A stretch of DNA of 19,032 bases, from positions 1 to 19,032 of the forward strand of contig CAYQOU010000074.1 of NCBI GenBank assembly GCA_964419255.1, given 5' to 3'. Positions 6,413 through 15,600 of the stretch are shown piece by piece (within the stretch, counting starts at the first letter, position 1; every line of letters starts with the position of its first letter). Source of the DNA: CAZPHU01 sp964419255. GTDB taxonomy: Bacteria; Fibrobacterota; Chitinivibrionia; Chitinivibrionales; CAYFVL01. Both the position numbers and the translations under genes were made by a program. The notes under the pieces are model-generated. The model saw only the letters and a program-made list of their open reading frames with translations, was not told the DNA's origin and did no database searches.

Positions 6413-7204
6413 TCAATGCGCCATGCGCGCTATTCCGCGTTCTGAATTCTTAACAAACGAGATGATTGACTTGATATCGGAATCATCTGGGTACATTTCC
6501 TCGATTTGACGAACACCATCTTCGACAGTTTCCGCTTTTTTAAAGAGTATCCGATACGCTCTTCGAATTCGATTGCGTCTGTCAGAATCAAACCCGCGCC
6601 TTTGCAATCCGACAGTGTTGACTCCCACCACTTTGGGATCTGCCGGGTCACCGCCGATCATGGCAAATGGGAGCACATCCTTTACTAATCGAGTGCCAGC
6701 CTGAATAAATGCATAATCCCCGACACGGCAGAATTGATGAATTGCTACAACGCCACCGATCCCTACAAAATTACCTACATGGACATGACCAGCCATCGCC
6801 AGATTGTTTGACACAATGACATTATCACCCACGATACAGTCATGCGCGACATGACAGTATGCAAGCAGTGCGCAGTTTGCTCCGATCTTTGTCACTCCCG
6901 CTTCTTTAGTCCCCCGATTAAGGGTGCAGAATTCGCGTATTATTGTATTGTCGCCAATATGTAATGTTGTCTCTTCTCCCGCAAATTTGAGGTCCTGCGG
7001 AATGGTTCCGATACTGGCCCCGTGAAAAATACGCAGATTTTTCCCCAGACGCGTCCCCCATCCGATAAAGGCATGAGAGCCGATTGAGGTCCCGCTGCCA
7101 ATCTGTGTATTTGCCTCAATGATGGAAAATGGTCCCACAGAAACATTTTCGTCCAGCTCAGCACTGCTATCGACAATTGCAGTCGAATGAATATCCACCG
7201 CCAT
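6413..7204 (-). CDS. lpxA: UDP-N-acetylglucosamine O-acyltransferase (LpxA)
   Basis: LpxA transfers a 3-hydroxyacyl chain from acyl carrier protein to the 3-OH of UDP-GlcNAc, the first step of lipid A synthesis, in the cytoplasm. The 263 residues match the family length (E. coli 262). An N-terminal left-handed beta helix of hexapeptide repeats (about 1-190) is followed by an alpha-helical C-terminal domain containing GVNTVGLQRRGF. The catalytic His is H121 in CHVAHDC, equivalent to E. coli H125. By hand alignment, A169 occupies the place of E. coli G173, the acyl-length ruler. The motif TLNRGT replaces E. coli TIHRGT. Its ATG shares one base with the stop of lpxC-fabZ (TAATG), so translation is probably coupled. 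It is the last gene of the cluster and ends 52 bp from the convergent AnmK-like gene. Confidence 0.97.
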   Translation of the reverse strand: MAVDIHSTAIVDSSAELDENVSVGPFSIIEANTQIGSGTSIGSHAFIGWGTRLGKNLRIFHGASIGTIPQDLKFAGEETTLHIGDNTIIREFCTLNRGTKEAGVTKIGANCALLAYCHVAHDCIVGDNVIVSNNLAMAGHVHVGNFVGIGGVVAIHQFCRVGDYAFIQAGTRLVKDVLPFAMIGGDPADPKVVGVNTVGLQRRGFDSDRRNRIRRAYRILFKKAETVEDGVRQIEEMYPDDSDIKSIISFVKNSERGIARMAH

Positions 7205-8583
7205 TATGCACCTCTTCCAACCATTGCCATCATTTCTGCCTCACAAACGACCTTATTGCCGACATAACACTTTCCCGCAAATTTGAGTGTCTTGCGACGA
7301 TACTGGAGAGTTTCGACTTCCATACGAAGAGTATCACCCGGACGAACGATTCCACGCCATCTGACTTTATCAGCTCCAAGAAAGAGTATATCATTATCGG
7401 CGGGGTTTTCTGAACCAAACAGCGCCATTACTCCTGCAGCCTGAGCCATCGCTTCTATCTGTAAAACCCCCGGCATAATAGGGTTTCCGGGAAAGTGCCC
7501 CTGAAAGAAGTTGTCATTGAATGAAACATTTTTTATTGCCGTTATGCTTTTACCCGGCACAACGCTTTCGATCTTGTCGACCAGCAGAAACGGATAGCGG
7601 TGAGGCAAAAGCTCCAGAATATCCTTAAAACCCACTGGAGAAGCCGCCTGAGCCTTGGCCTTTTCCTCCTCCCGCTTATTAACATACTCGCGAATCTTAC
7701 GAGCCAACTCGATATTAGCAGCGTGACCGGTACGGGCACCTAAAACATGACCCGCCAGAGGCTTGCCTAAAAGATAAAGATCTCCTGTCAGATCGACAGC
7801 TTTGTGGCGACATAACTCGTTATAAAACCGTAGCGGCACATTGTTTAGAAAACCATTATCTCCTGCGGTAACGGGGCCCTGTATATTAAAAAGACTTCTC
7901 AAATATTCAATGTGTTCATCCGTAAGCGGCACATCAAGAACCACCATTGCGGCATCGGGAGAACCTCCCTTTATCAACCCCTGTTCGCGAATCTTCTCGA
8001 CCCAGGAAAGAAAACAAAAGGTACGGGCGGGTGCGAACTCCTCTGCAAAGTCATCAAGTGAAAAGAGTGTCGTGTGTTGAGCCCCCAAAGCGGGATGATT
8101 GTAATCTATTAAAAGAGTAACATGAAAATGATCGGAAGGAAAAACACTCATCGCGGTGTTATCTTTGTTATACAGCCACATTGGTTTATCAATCACCAGA
8201 AACTCACGCTGAGCCGGCTGCTCCTTTATGCCTGATTTCTTAATAAGCTCGACAAAAGGTAATGCACTTCCATCCATCACCGGGACTTCCTGTCCATTGA
8301 CATCGATTCGACAGTTGTCGATGCGCATCCCGGCAAACGCAGCCATCAGATGCTCGATAGTATGTACCTTAACACCATTCTTCCCGATTGTTGTTCCGAA
8401 GGATACTTCAACGACATTATCGATGTCGGCCAGTATCTCTATCTCATCCGGTGTATCCGTTCGAACAAAGCGAATTCCATAATTTTCCGGAGCAGGATTG
8501 AGCGTAATGGTAGACTCATCTCCCGTATGCAAGCCTACACCGGTGAGTTTAACCGGTTTCTCAATCGTATGCTGTAATGCCAT
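7204..8583 (-). CDS. lpxC: LpxC-FabZ fusion: UDP-3-O-acyl-GlcNAc deacetylase and hydroxyacyl-ACP dehydratase
   Basis: The 459-residue protein joins two enzymes. Residues 1-300 are LpxC, the zinc deacetylase that commits lipid A synthesis. Its HTIEHLMAAF motif (74-83) carries E77 and zinc ligand H78. H260 and D264 in CRHKAVD are the other zinc ligands, and H287 in TGHAAN is the catalytic His. A charged linker (about 302-315) leads to FabZ (316-459), which dehydrates 3-hydroxyacyl-ACP in fatty acid synthesis. FabZ has catalytic H328 in LPHRYPFLLVD and E377 in GVLQIEAMAQ, plus GHFPGNPIMPG. Both active sites look intact. Compared with E. coli, there are about 22 extra residues between the H78 and H260 zinc ligands, as in other fused forms. 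The two activities compete for 3-hydroxyacyl-ACP. An AAAGGAAAA site precedes the ATG, 59 bp after lpxD. Confidence 0.96.
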   Translation of the reverse strand: MALQHTIEKPVKLTGVGLHTGDESTITLNPAPENYGIRFVRTDTPDEIEILADIDNVVEVSFGTTIGKNGVKVHTIEHLMAAFAGMRIDNCRIDVNGQEVPVMDGSALPFVELIKKSGIKEQPAQREFLVIDKPMWLYNKDNTAMSVFPSDHFHVTLLIDYNHPALGAQHTTLFSLDDFAEEFAPARTFCFLSWVEKIREQGLIKGGSPDAAMVVLDVPLTDEHIEYLRSLFNIQGPVTAGDNGFLNNVPLRFYNELCRHKAVDLTGDLYLLGKPLAGHVLGARTGHAANIELARKIREYVNKREEEKAKAQAASPVGFKDILELLPHRYPFLLVDKIESVVPGKSITAIKNVSFNDNFFQGHFPGNPIMPGVLQIEAMAQAAGVMALFGSENPADNDILFLGADKVRWRGIVRPGDTLRMEVETLQYRRKTLKFAGKCYVGNKVVCEAEMMAMVGRGA

Positions 8584-8642
8584 CGAAAACTTTTCCTTTC
8601 AAACGCAAGTTCCAGTGACGCATTAAAAAAACTGCCGATCTT

Positions 8643-9671
8643 TTAATCAGTCGATTTCTTTATTTGATCCAATTCTTTACGAAGCTTCTTAATTTCTTTT
8701 ACCATATCAGGCAGGGAAAGCTGCGCCGCCTCGATGCGCCGCATTTTCATGAGGTCTCTTGCAGGACAGCCGGTTATCTTTGAGCCGGGTTCAACACTTT
8801 TACTGACACCGGCTTTGGCTCCAATAAATGATTGATCCCCGATGGTTATGTGTCCCACAAAACCCGCCTGACCAGCTATGATCACACTCTTACCCACTTT
8901 GGTGCTGCCGGATATGCCGGTTTGGGCGGCAATCGCAGTTTTTTCACCGATCTCCACATTATGTGCAATATGGATAAGGTTATCCAGTTTCGTGCCGCGC
9001 CCGATAATCGTTGGCTCAAAATTTCCCCGATCTATTGTCGTTCCAGCCCCGATATCCACATCATCTTCAATAATAACTATACCAAATGCTGGAATACGAA
9101 CAAAATCTGCCCCCTCCATAGCATTACCAAATCCATCACTGCCGATTACCGCATTAGATTGGATGATCACCCGATTCCCAATTTCTGTTTTCCAGCGAAT
9201 GACCACACCCGAATCTATTCGGCAATCTTTGCCGATCGTGGTTCCATTCTCGATTACACAATTGGCTCCGATAACAGTTCCGGCTCCAATCGTACAATCT
9301 TTACCAATAACTGATCCGGGCCCCACAAATACCGGGTGATCAAGCCGTGCATTAGAATGCACAAAGGCCCCATCATGGACGGGGCCTTCGAACAGTGGTG
9401 ATTTGTCCTCAAAAATCTGTGCGATTTTTGCATACGCAAGATACGGGTCATCTACTTTCAGACATAGTTTTTCCTCTATGCTGACCTCCCTGCTGACAAT
9501 AACTGCTGCAGCGGAGCACTCTCTTGCCAACTGCAAAAACTTATCATCGGACAGAAATGTTATCTCTGATTGACCCGCCGAATGAAGCGAAGATATACCT
9601 GTTATTTCAACATCTGCATTCTGTTGAGGAATATCACTACCAATAGCGTTCGCTATTTCTTGTAATTTCAT
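8643..9671 (-). CDS. lpxD: UDP-3-O-(3-hydroxyacyl)glucosamine N-acyltransferase (LpxD)
   Basis: LpxD adds the N-linked 3-hydroxyacyl chain, the third step of lipid A synthesis, after LpxC. The 342 residues have the three-part family architecture: N-terminal uridine-binding domain (about 1-95), left-handed beta helix of hexapeptide repeats (about 100-295) and a C-terminal helix (about 312-340) rich in Lys and Leu. The catalytic His is H237 in HIAHNVEIG (E. coli H239). Other typical sequence includes GSDGFG (177-182) and TTIDRG (211-216). No good ribosome site precedes the ATG, which lies only 5 bp after the skp stop, so translation is probably coupled to skp. Confidence 0.97.
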   Translation of the reverse strand: MKLQEIANAIGSDIPQQNADVEITGISSLHSAGQSEITFLSDDKFLQLARECSAAAVIVSREVSIEEKLCLKVDDPYLAYAKIAQIFEDKSPLFEGPVHDGAFVHSNARLDHPVFVGPGSVIGKDCTIGAGTVIGANCVIENGTTIGKDCRIDSGVVIRWKTEIGNRVIIQSNAVIGSDGFGNAMEGADFVRIPAFGIVIIEDDVDIGAGTTIDRGNFEPTIIGRGTKLDNLIHIAHNVEIGEKTAIAAQTGISGSTKVGKSVIIAGQAGFVGHITIGDQSFIGAKAGVSKSVEPGSKITGCPARDLMKMRRIEAAQLSLPDMVKEIKKLRKELDQIKKSTD

Positions 9672-9676
9672 GCGGA

Positions 9677-10201
9677 TTATTTTTCTTTATTGAGTTCCTG
9701 AAGTACACGTTCGGTCAGATCGTATGAATCTCTGGCAAACACCACCCCCCCGCTACGCGTATCAAGAATATAATCGTAATTCTCCGCCTTGGCGATCTGG
9801 TCCAGTATTATGTTGATTCTCTCGATAATTGGCCGGGTAAGGTCTTCATTTTTCTTTAAAGCCTCACCCTGCTGACCAAACTTTTCCTGCAAAAACTTCT
9901 GATAATCAACCATCTTCTGCTGCAGCTGCTCTTCCACCTGTTTTTTTCGTTCGCTGCTCAGAAGCAGACTCTGCTTATCGAGCTGTTCCTTGAGATCTTT
10001 GATCTCCTTTTGCATCTCGGTAGCCTGTTGCTCCCACATGGCTACTTCCTTGTTGAATTTATTCTGAGCGGATTTTGTACCTTCGTACTCCAAAAATATT
10101 TTCTCGGAGCTGATATACCCTACTTTTAGTTCCGCAAAACTCATTGTCACAACAGCAAGAATCCCAATAATACCTGCGGTAACTACTCTTTTAATCTGCA
10201 T
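9677..10201 (-). CDS. skp: Skp/OmpH-family periplasmic chaperone
   Basis: Skp holds unfolded outer membrane proteins in the periplasm and delivers them to BamA. From the chosen start the product has 174 residues: a signal peptide (about 1-23, cleavage after SFA), a short beta segment (LKVGYISSEKIF), a long charged coiled-coil arm (about 40-125), and a C-terminal part containing YDYILDTRSGGVVF, the usual OmpH ending. The frame is open to an ATG at 10234, but the ATG at 10201 is chosen because AGGAGG (10213-10208) lies six bases before it and the signal peptide then has normal length. A 108-bp gap separates it from bamA; I found no convincing promoter there. Confidence 0.93.
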   Translation of the reverse strand: MQIKRVVTAGIIGILAVVTMSFAELKVGYISSEKIFLEYEGTKSAQNKFNKEVAMWEQQATEMQKEIKDLKEQLDKQSLLLSSERKKQVEEQLQQKMVDYQKFLQEKFGQQGEALKKNEDLTRPIIERINIILDQIAKAENYDYILDTRSGGVVFARDSYDLTERVLQELNKEK

Positions 10202-10207
10202 TAACTG

Positions 10208-10213
10208 CCTCCT
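10208..10213 (-). promoter_or_regulatory. Ribosome site that fixes the skp start
   Basis: AGGAGG on the minus strand lies six bases before the ATG at 10201. It decides against the upstream ATG codons at 10234 and 10216, which would place this site inside the coding region. Confidence 0.8.
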
Positions 10214-10309
10214 CATTATGTTGTATTGGCGCATGTTTTTTGATCAGACAAAATACGGTTTGGTAAGACAAATCGTGTAATATTTGTGCAAACAAACCCG
10301 ATTTCGTGT

Positions 10310-12565
10310 CTAGAATCCTTTGTTCATAAGAAAATGGAATTGAAACCTGTCCTTTGGATCGTTGTCGAAATGAGTTCCATCCGGATTGTCCAGCTTCCAG
10401 GCAAAATCAAACCCGAGCAGTCCGATCATGGGAAACATGAGCCGAGCTCCAACTCCAACTCCCCGATACATATCACCCAGACTTACATCACTCATTTTTG
10501 CCCATGTGTTACCCATATCCGCAAAAACACCCAGATACAGCTGCTGATCGATCACCGGAAACCTCAATTCGGCATTGAGAGTAAGCATGGTGTTGCCCTC
10601 CCCCGGATTATTGCGACCCCCAAACTCCTCTTCACCGTATCCCCGAACGACTCCGCCATAATATACCCCTCCCGCCGAAAACACATCGTAGCGGCTCACC
10701 CTGGTCTCCCCGTTAAATGAGCCAAGAAAACCGAAACGAGACTTTGTACCCAAGACAAACTTCCAAAACAGCGGAAAGTATGCATCATAGCCCACGGTTT
10801 CCTTGAAGTAATTATAATCACCACCCAGACCGGCGATCTCAGAGGTGACGAAGAACTTGGAACCCCGCGTCGGGAAATTGGGCAGATCGGTATCGTTACG
10901 CTCAAGAGTGAAACTCAGACGACTCAACAACCCCTTCTGCGGATACGTGGTCCTACCAATGGTTTTTTCCGGCCATCTCTCGTCCTCCCAACTGATACGA
11001 TAATTAAAGAAGAAGCGATAATAATCGTCGGGCCATTTCAGAGGCCGCCCCGCACCAAGCTGCAAGCCGTATCGCTGGATGGTTTCATCTTCATCATACT
11101 CGGTATGCTCATAAAAAATGTTGAACTGACTGGATGTCGGGGTACCCAAAAGCCACGGTTCCTTGAAGCCGAAAGAATAGATCTGCCGTCTCTTGGCATA
11201 TTCCACATTCGCACTCAGCTCCTGGCCGGCTCCCTGGAAGTTAGGAATAGTCACACTGAACGTTCCTCCCAGCCCATCGAGTCCGCTATAGGTAAGCCCC
11301 GCGGTAAACTGGCCGATGTTTTCTTTCTCCTCCACATCAACCAACAGATCGATCGTACCATTTTCATTTGGTTGCAGATCGGGTGTCACGTTGTCGAAAT
11401 AATTGAGCTGCATAATCTCACGAATACTTCGTTCCATTCTGGACTGCTTGTACTTCTGCCCCGGGTGAAGCTGTAACTCCCGCCTGATAACTTTTTCCAG
11501 AGTTTTTTCATTCCCCTGTATATCTATCCTGTTTACAATCGCGGGACTTCCCTCCGCGATATTAAATACTACATCAATCGTATCAGCCCGATATCTGAAG
11601 TTTTCGTTGAGCTGCACCCACAGATAACCTTCTTCGCGATACGCATTGGCTATAAACAGCTTACTCATATCGAATTTTTGTTGCTGAAAAGGTTTGCCCG
11701 TTTTCAAAGCGATATTTTTCTGCAGAGAATCGGCCTCAAGGACACTGGTGCCTGTGAAATAGAAATCGCCGACCACATATTGCGGCCCCTCATCAAGCGT
11801 GATTTCTATGAAAATATTTTTGTTCTCATCCCCATACCAGACGCTGTCACTTACTATCTGAGCGTCCAGATACCCCTTGTTTCTATAGAACATAACAAGA
11901 GAGTCCAGGTGCCGCTCATACTTCTGACGTTCGAAATCACCGCTGTTATACCACTTCTTTTCGTTGGTTTTAAATTCCCGTTTGAGTTTTTTCTCACTGA
12001 ATGCCTTATTACCCCCAAACCTGATACTCTCGACCCGGACCCGCGGCCCTTCTTCAATATTGAATTTGACGATAACATTGCCGGGAGTCTTTGTTTTCAC
12101 CAACTCCGGTGAAATTTCCGCCCTCAGGTAACCTTCCTCCGCATAGGCATCTTTGATAAGCCGAATATTCTCAAAAAGGGTAGCATCACTTGCCACCTGA
12201 CCCTGTCGAAGCGTAACCGCCTCATTTAACTCGCTTTCACGAAGTTTTTTCATTCCCGAAAATTCGATAGATTCGGTAATCGGGTACTCCTCTACCTTAA
12301 CCAGCAGGGATGCTGTACTATCGGTCTCGTTCAATGAAAATATTTCTACATCTTTGAAGAGCCCCTGATTATACAAGCTTTTGACAGCCTTTTGAATGTC
12401 GACGGCATTAAACTGCTGTCCGGCGCGCAACCCGGCAGCGTTGCGTATCACCTGTGGCTGGTAAACTGTGGCTCCTTCAACGACCAGCGAATCGAGGGTC
12501 TTCCCTCGTAAGCCTGCGATGAAAACTGTTACAAACGTGCATGCAAGGATAAAAGTCCGTGTCAT
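10310..12565 (-). CDS. bamA: Outer membrane protein assembly factor BamA
   Basis: BamA is the central Omp85 protein that folds and inserts beta-barrel proteins into the outer membrane. The 751 residues begin with a signal peptide (about 1-21), then five POTRA domains (about 24-95, 96-179, 180-265, 266-345, 346-415), several ending in the typical EEGP or DEGP, and a C-terminal 16-strand barrel (about 416-751). The L6 loop motif appears as VRGYGEEEFGG and the chain ends in Phe (MNKGF), both family hallmarks. A GGAG site five bases before the ATG supports the start. It lies between tamB and skp, a common FCB arrangement, so barrel assembly and its chaperone are made together. Confidence 0.97.
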   Translation of the reverse strand: MTRTFILACTFVTVFIAGLRGKTLDSLVVEGATVYQPQVIRNAAGLRAGQQFNAVDIQKAVKSLYNQGLFKDVEIFSLNETDSTASLLVKVEEYPITESIEFSGMKKLRESELNEAVTLRQGQVASDATLFENIRLIKDAYAEEGYLRAEISPELVKTKTPGNVIVKFNIEEGPRVRVESIRFGGNKAFSEKKLKREFKTNEKKWYNSGDFERQKYERHLDSLVMFYRNKGYLDAQIVSDSVWYGDENKNIFIEITLDEGPQYVVGDFYFTGTSVLEADSLQKNIALKTGKPFQQQKFDMSKLFIANAYREEGYLWVQLNENFRYRADTIDVVFNIAEGSPAIVNRIDIQGNEKTLEKVIRRELQLHPGQKYKQSRMERSIREIMQLNYFDNVTPDLQPNENGTIDLLVDVEEKENIGQFTAGLTYSGLDGLGGTFSVTIPNFQGAGQELSANVEYAKRRQIYSFGFKEPWLLGTPTSSQFNIFYEHTEYDEDETIQRYGLQLGAGRPLKWPDDYYRFFFNYRISWEDERWPEKTIGRTTYPQKGLLSRLSFTLERNDTDLPNFPTRGSKFFVTSEIAGLGGDYNYFKETVGYDAYFPLFWKFVLGTKSRFGFLGSFNGETRVSRYDVFSAGGVYYGGVVRGYGEEEFGGRNNPGEGNTMLTLNAELRFPVIDQQLYLGVFADMGNTWAKMSDVSLGDMYRGVGVGARLMFPMIGLLGFDFAWKLDNPDGTHFDNDPKDRFQFHFLMNKGF

Positions 12566-12618
12566 TTAAACTCCAAAGCTAAACCGTTAAAGAAACGGAT
12601 ACATTATCAGAAACAAAT

Positions 12619-15600
12619 TCAAAAGTCAAAAACTTTTCTAAATCGGGTAATCGGCAACCGCAACTGCATATTAAGCTTGGGATTATGTTCAATATCATTC
12701 TCTCCACGATGAAATCCATAACTTACATCAAAAACCAAATACCGCATCGGATAGTACTCTAATCCCAAACTATGCTCAGGATGTATAAGCGTATCGGAGG
12801 GCACCAGCTCGGTTCGCCATTTCAAAAAAAACCTGTCTCGCCAGAGGTATCTGCCTACAGTTACTCCGACATTTGCCAGCGCAAGATTATCCCACTGTCC
12901 TGCAAGGCCTTGAAAATTATTATTGTAAAGGTAGTAAAAATAATTCGACGCAATGGATGTTTCAAAGCTTATCACATCTAATCCTAAACGACGGGCTAAT
13001 CTTCTCTCAATACGCTGTAGAAAATACCTATGCAAATACTGTTCGCCAAAATTGGAGAAAAAACCACCGGCCCCCTCAAATGTAACGACCCTCAATCCCG
13101 CTTGTCTGTAAAATTCCCTTTCCGATTCTCCAGGGATTTCATCGAAATCGGAACTGAGTCGAAAAGTAATCTCATTAAAACGGCCTTTTTCGGATAACGT
13201 TCCGGTTTCGGGATCTTTGGTCAAAAGTGCCAATTTCACTCGCTCAAACCTGCTGGTGTCCGAAAAGGCTTCCGCACTTCCCCAGATAAACGGAAGATTT
13301 TCGAACCCATTTTCACCGGGAAACGGTTCGGGTATGAAATCAACTCCTACTTCAAAAGTACGATTGAAGGTCTTGCCATAGTATACGGCTCCCCGATAAG
13401 ATCTCAAGCCACCATAGATTCGAAATGTTCTATCAAGATCGCGACCACGTATTTGTACTTCCCCATTCGGATCTACAAACGCCTCAACCACACGCATCAG
13501 ACGTTTTCTCATTCCCACATCGTAGAAATACATTACGTTTCGGTTACCGATTTTGATGTCCATATCCCAGGTAATATATGGAAAAGGGTCAAAAGGCCAT
13601 GGCAGAACCTCCTCGGTGAGAAAGGGAAAGGTAAATTCTACATCCCGAATAATCCAGGTGCCTGTCAGCTGTAACCGATCTATAGGTCCGGAAACGGCGA
13701 AACGGTCAAATGGTTCACGTCCCGCAAATTCAACATCGGCAACATCTCCTTCAACCATAAATCCGGGCAAATGAACATGAATTCCTTCATCGGGAGTATC
13801 CGCCAGAAGCACTCCGGCATTTACCGGACCGATCATAATCGGTTCAATCCCTTCGGGGATATCATGGGAAGAGAATATCCTGACGAGTCTTTTCCGGACT
13901 TTGCCTTCCATCCGCAGGGTAAGTCGTGAAAGATCAGCCATGGAGGAGTGAAAGTTAAAATCTTCTATCTCATCTTGAACAAAAGGGAAAAGCGTCAATA
14001 CCCCTTTTTCGATTTCGATATCAGCCTTCGATAGTGCCCATTTCCCATTGTTAACAAATGCCTCGATGTCAATTGTCCCAGCCCCCTTTCCTCCGATGGG
14101 AGAATCGACATATCTGCTGATAACCGCAAGCAAATCCCCCTTTCCCCTCAGGTATGCATACATAGTATCACGTTCGTTTTCTTCACCGGATATGAAAGAC
14201 CAAGGTATTGAGCCACCCCCGGTCATTGATAAGCGAGTGGAATCAGAGGCCGTAATTGTGCGAACACATACCCCATCCGAATCCAGCTCGATTTGGGAAT
14301 TTACATCGACCAGAGAGTACTCGTTTACCTCCAACGCAGGCATCTCCGCCTCAATGGTAATCGGAAAACCCGAATCTGTCGAAGTAAAAGACGCCGAAAC
14401 CGCCCCCTCCAATCTCAGGTCCTCATTGGAATCCATGAGAATGAAATCTGCCAGTTCAGCATTTATCAGTTCTCCGGCAATAAAAAACGATCTGTCTTTT
14501 TTCAGAGAATCAACCGACACAAGAATACGCCTATCTTTGCGCACCACGAATGGATGTACAATCAGATTATCCCCTTGCCCTGCTATAACCAGATCTGTTT
14601 CAAGGGAATCGATACCCCCGATATTGGCATCGCGCACATGAATGCGGCTACTGCTGCGAATCTCATCCATTTTTCCGGACAATCGTACATTGATATCTAC
14701 AGTCCCTTTACGAAACACATTCTTTTCGTTCAGAAACAACGTATCCAGGAGAGAGAGTGGAATGGAATTACCCGTAAGAAGGACATTCAGGTCTTCCGAT
14801 TTGTCAAAATCCATTCCCGCAGTACCGGTCACATGATTAGCAATCTCAATTGATTTTATAACAAGTGAATCCTCAAACAGATCACCCTGTACATTCAGCG
14901 GTAAGCGTACTCCGTTATACTGCAGGACACTGTTGTCCAGCGAAATTGTATGTGGCTGATGAGCCTTTGGGGATAAAGTCGCCTGAAAATTAATATCACC
15001 AGAAACATTTCCATCAAAATGCATTCTCCCTTTTATCTCCGGATGACCAAGCAAACCGACTACATTCCCCTCGATGTATGGATTATTTACAGAAAATGAA
15101 CCGGGTATTTTGTGAAGCAATGTTTCAATCGCCTGCGTGTTTATTGAAAAGCTGCTGTTAATATGCGGCTTTTTGCCCCAGGGTGAATGAATATCTCCCG
15201 AAACCGAGAAAGTACCGGGAGCACTGTCTTTCTGCACACTCCCAAAGGTAAGCTTTTCTTCATCACCATAGATAGACAGGTGAACATTATCAAACTGCAA
15301 ATCACGGTATGTAAAACTATCCCCACCCCCCAGTACCTCGAACGAAAAATCTTTGCCTTCCCCCGTAATCTGCCCGCTAACTCCCAGTTGCCCCTTCAAT
15401 TCGGGGGAAAACAGGTTACTAAATGTGTGCAGATCTCCTGCGAACATATATTTTGAGCGCCCCCCATCGACTTGAACTGATCCACGCCCCTTTAGTTGAT
15501 ATTCATCCTGCCGGGCATTCAAAGATTTCAATTCAACCGAATTGCTGTTGAGTATCCAGTTGGCCTGCCAATCGGTGATCGGAATATTCTTATAAGACAA

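Noticed and set aside
10202..10234. N-terminal extension of Skp by 11 residues
   Set aside because: The AGGAGG site inside this stretch and the signal peptide layout favour the ATG at 10201.
10202..10309. Possible promoter between bamA and skp
   Set aside because: TTTGTCT occurs twice here, but no -35/-10 pair with good spacing was found, so skp is taken as part of the upstream operon.
14048..14641. 197-codon plus-strand frame opposite tamB
   Set aside because: It is Ser/Pro-rich antisense sequence to a clear coding frame, with no ribosome site. Other long antisense frames opposite tamB, lpxD and bamA were rejected for the same reason.
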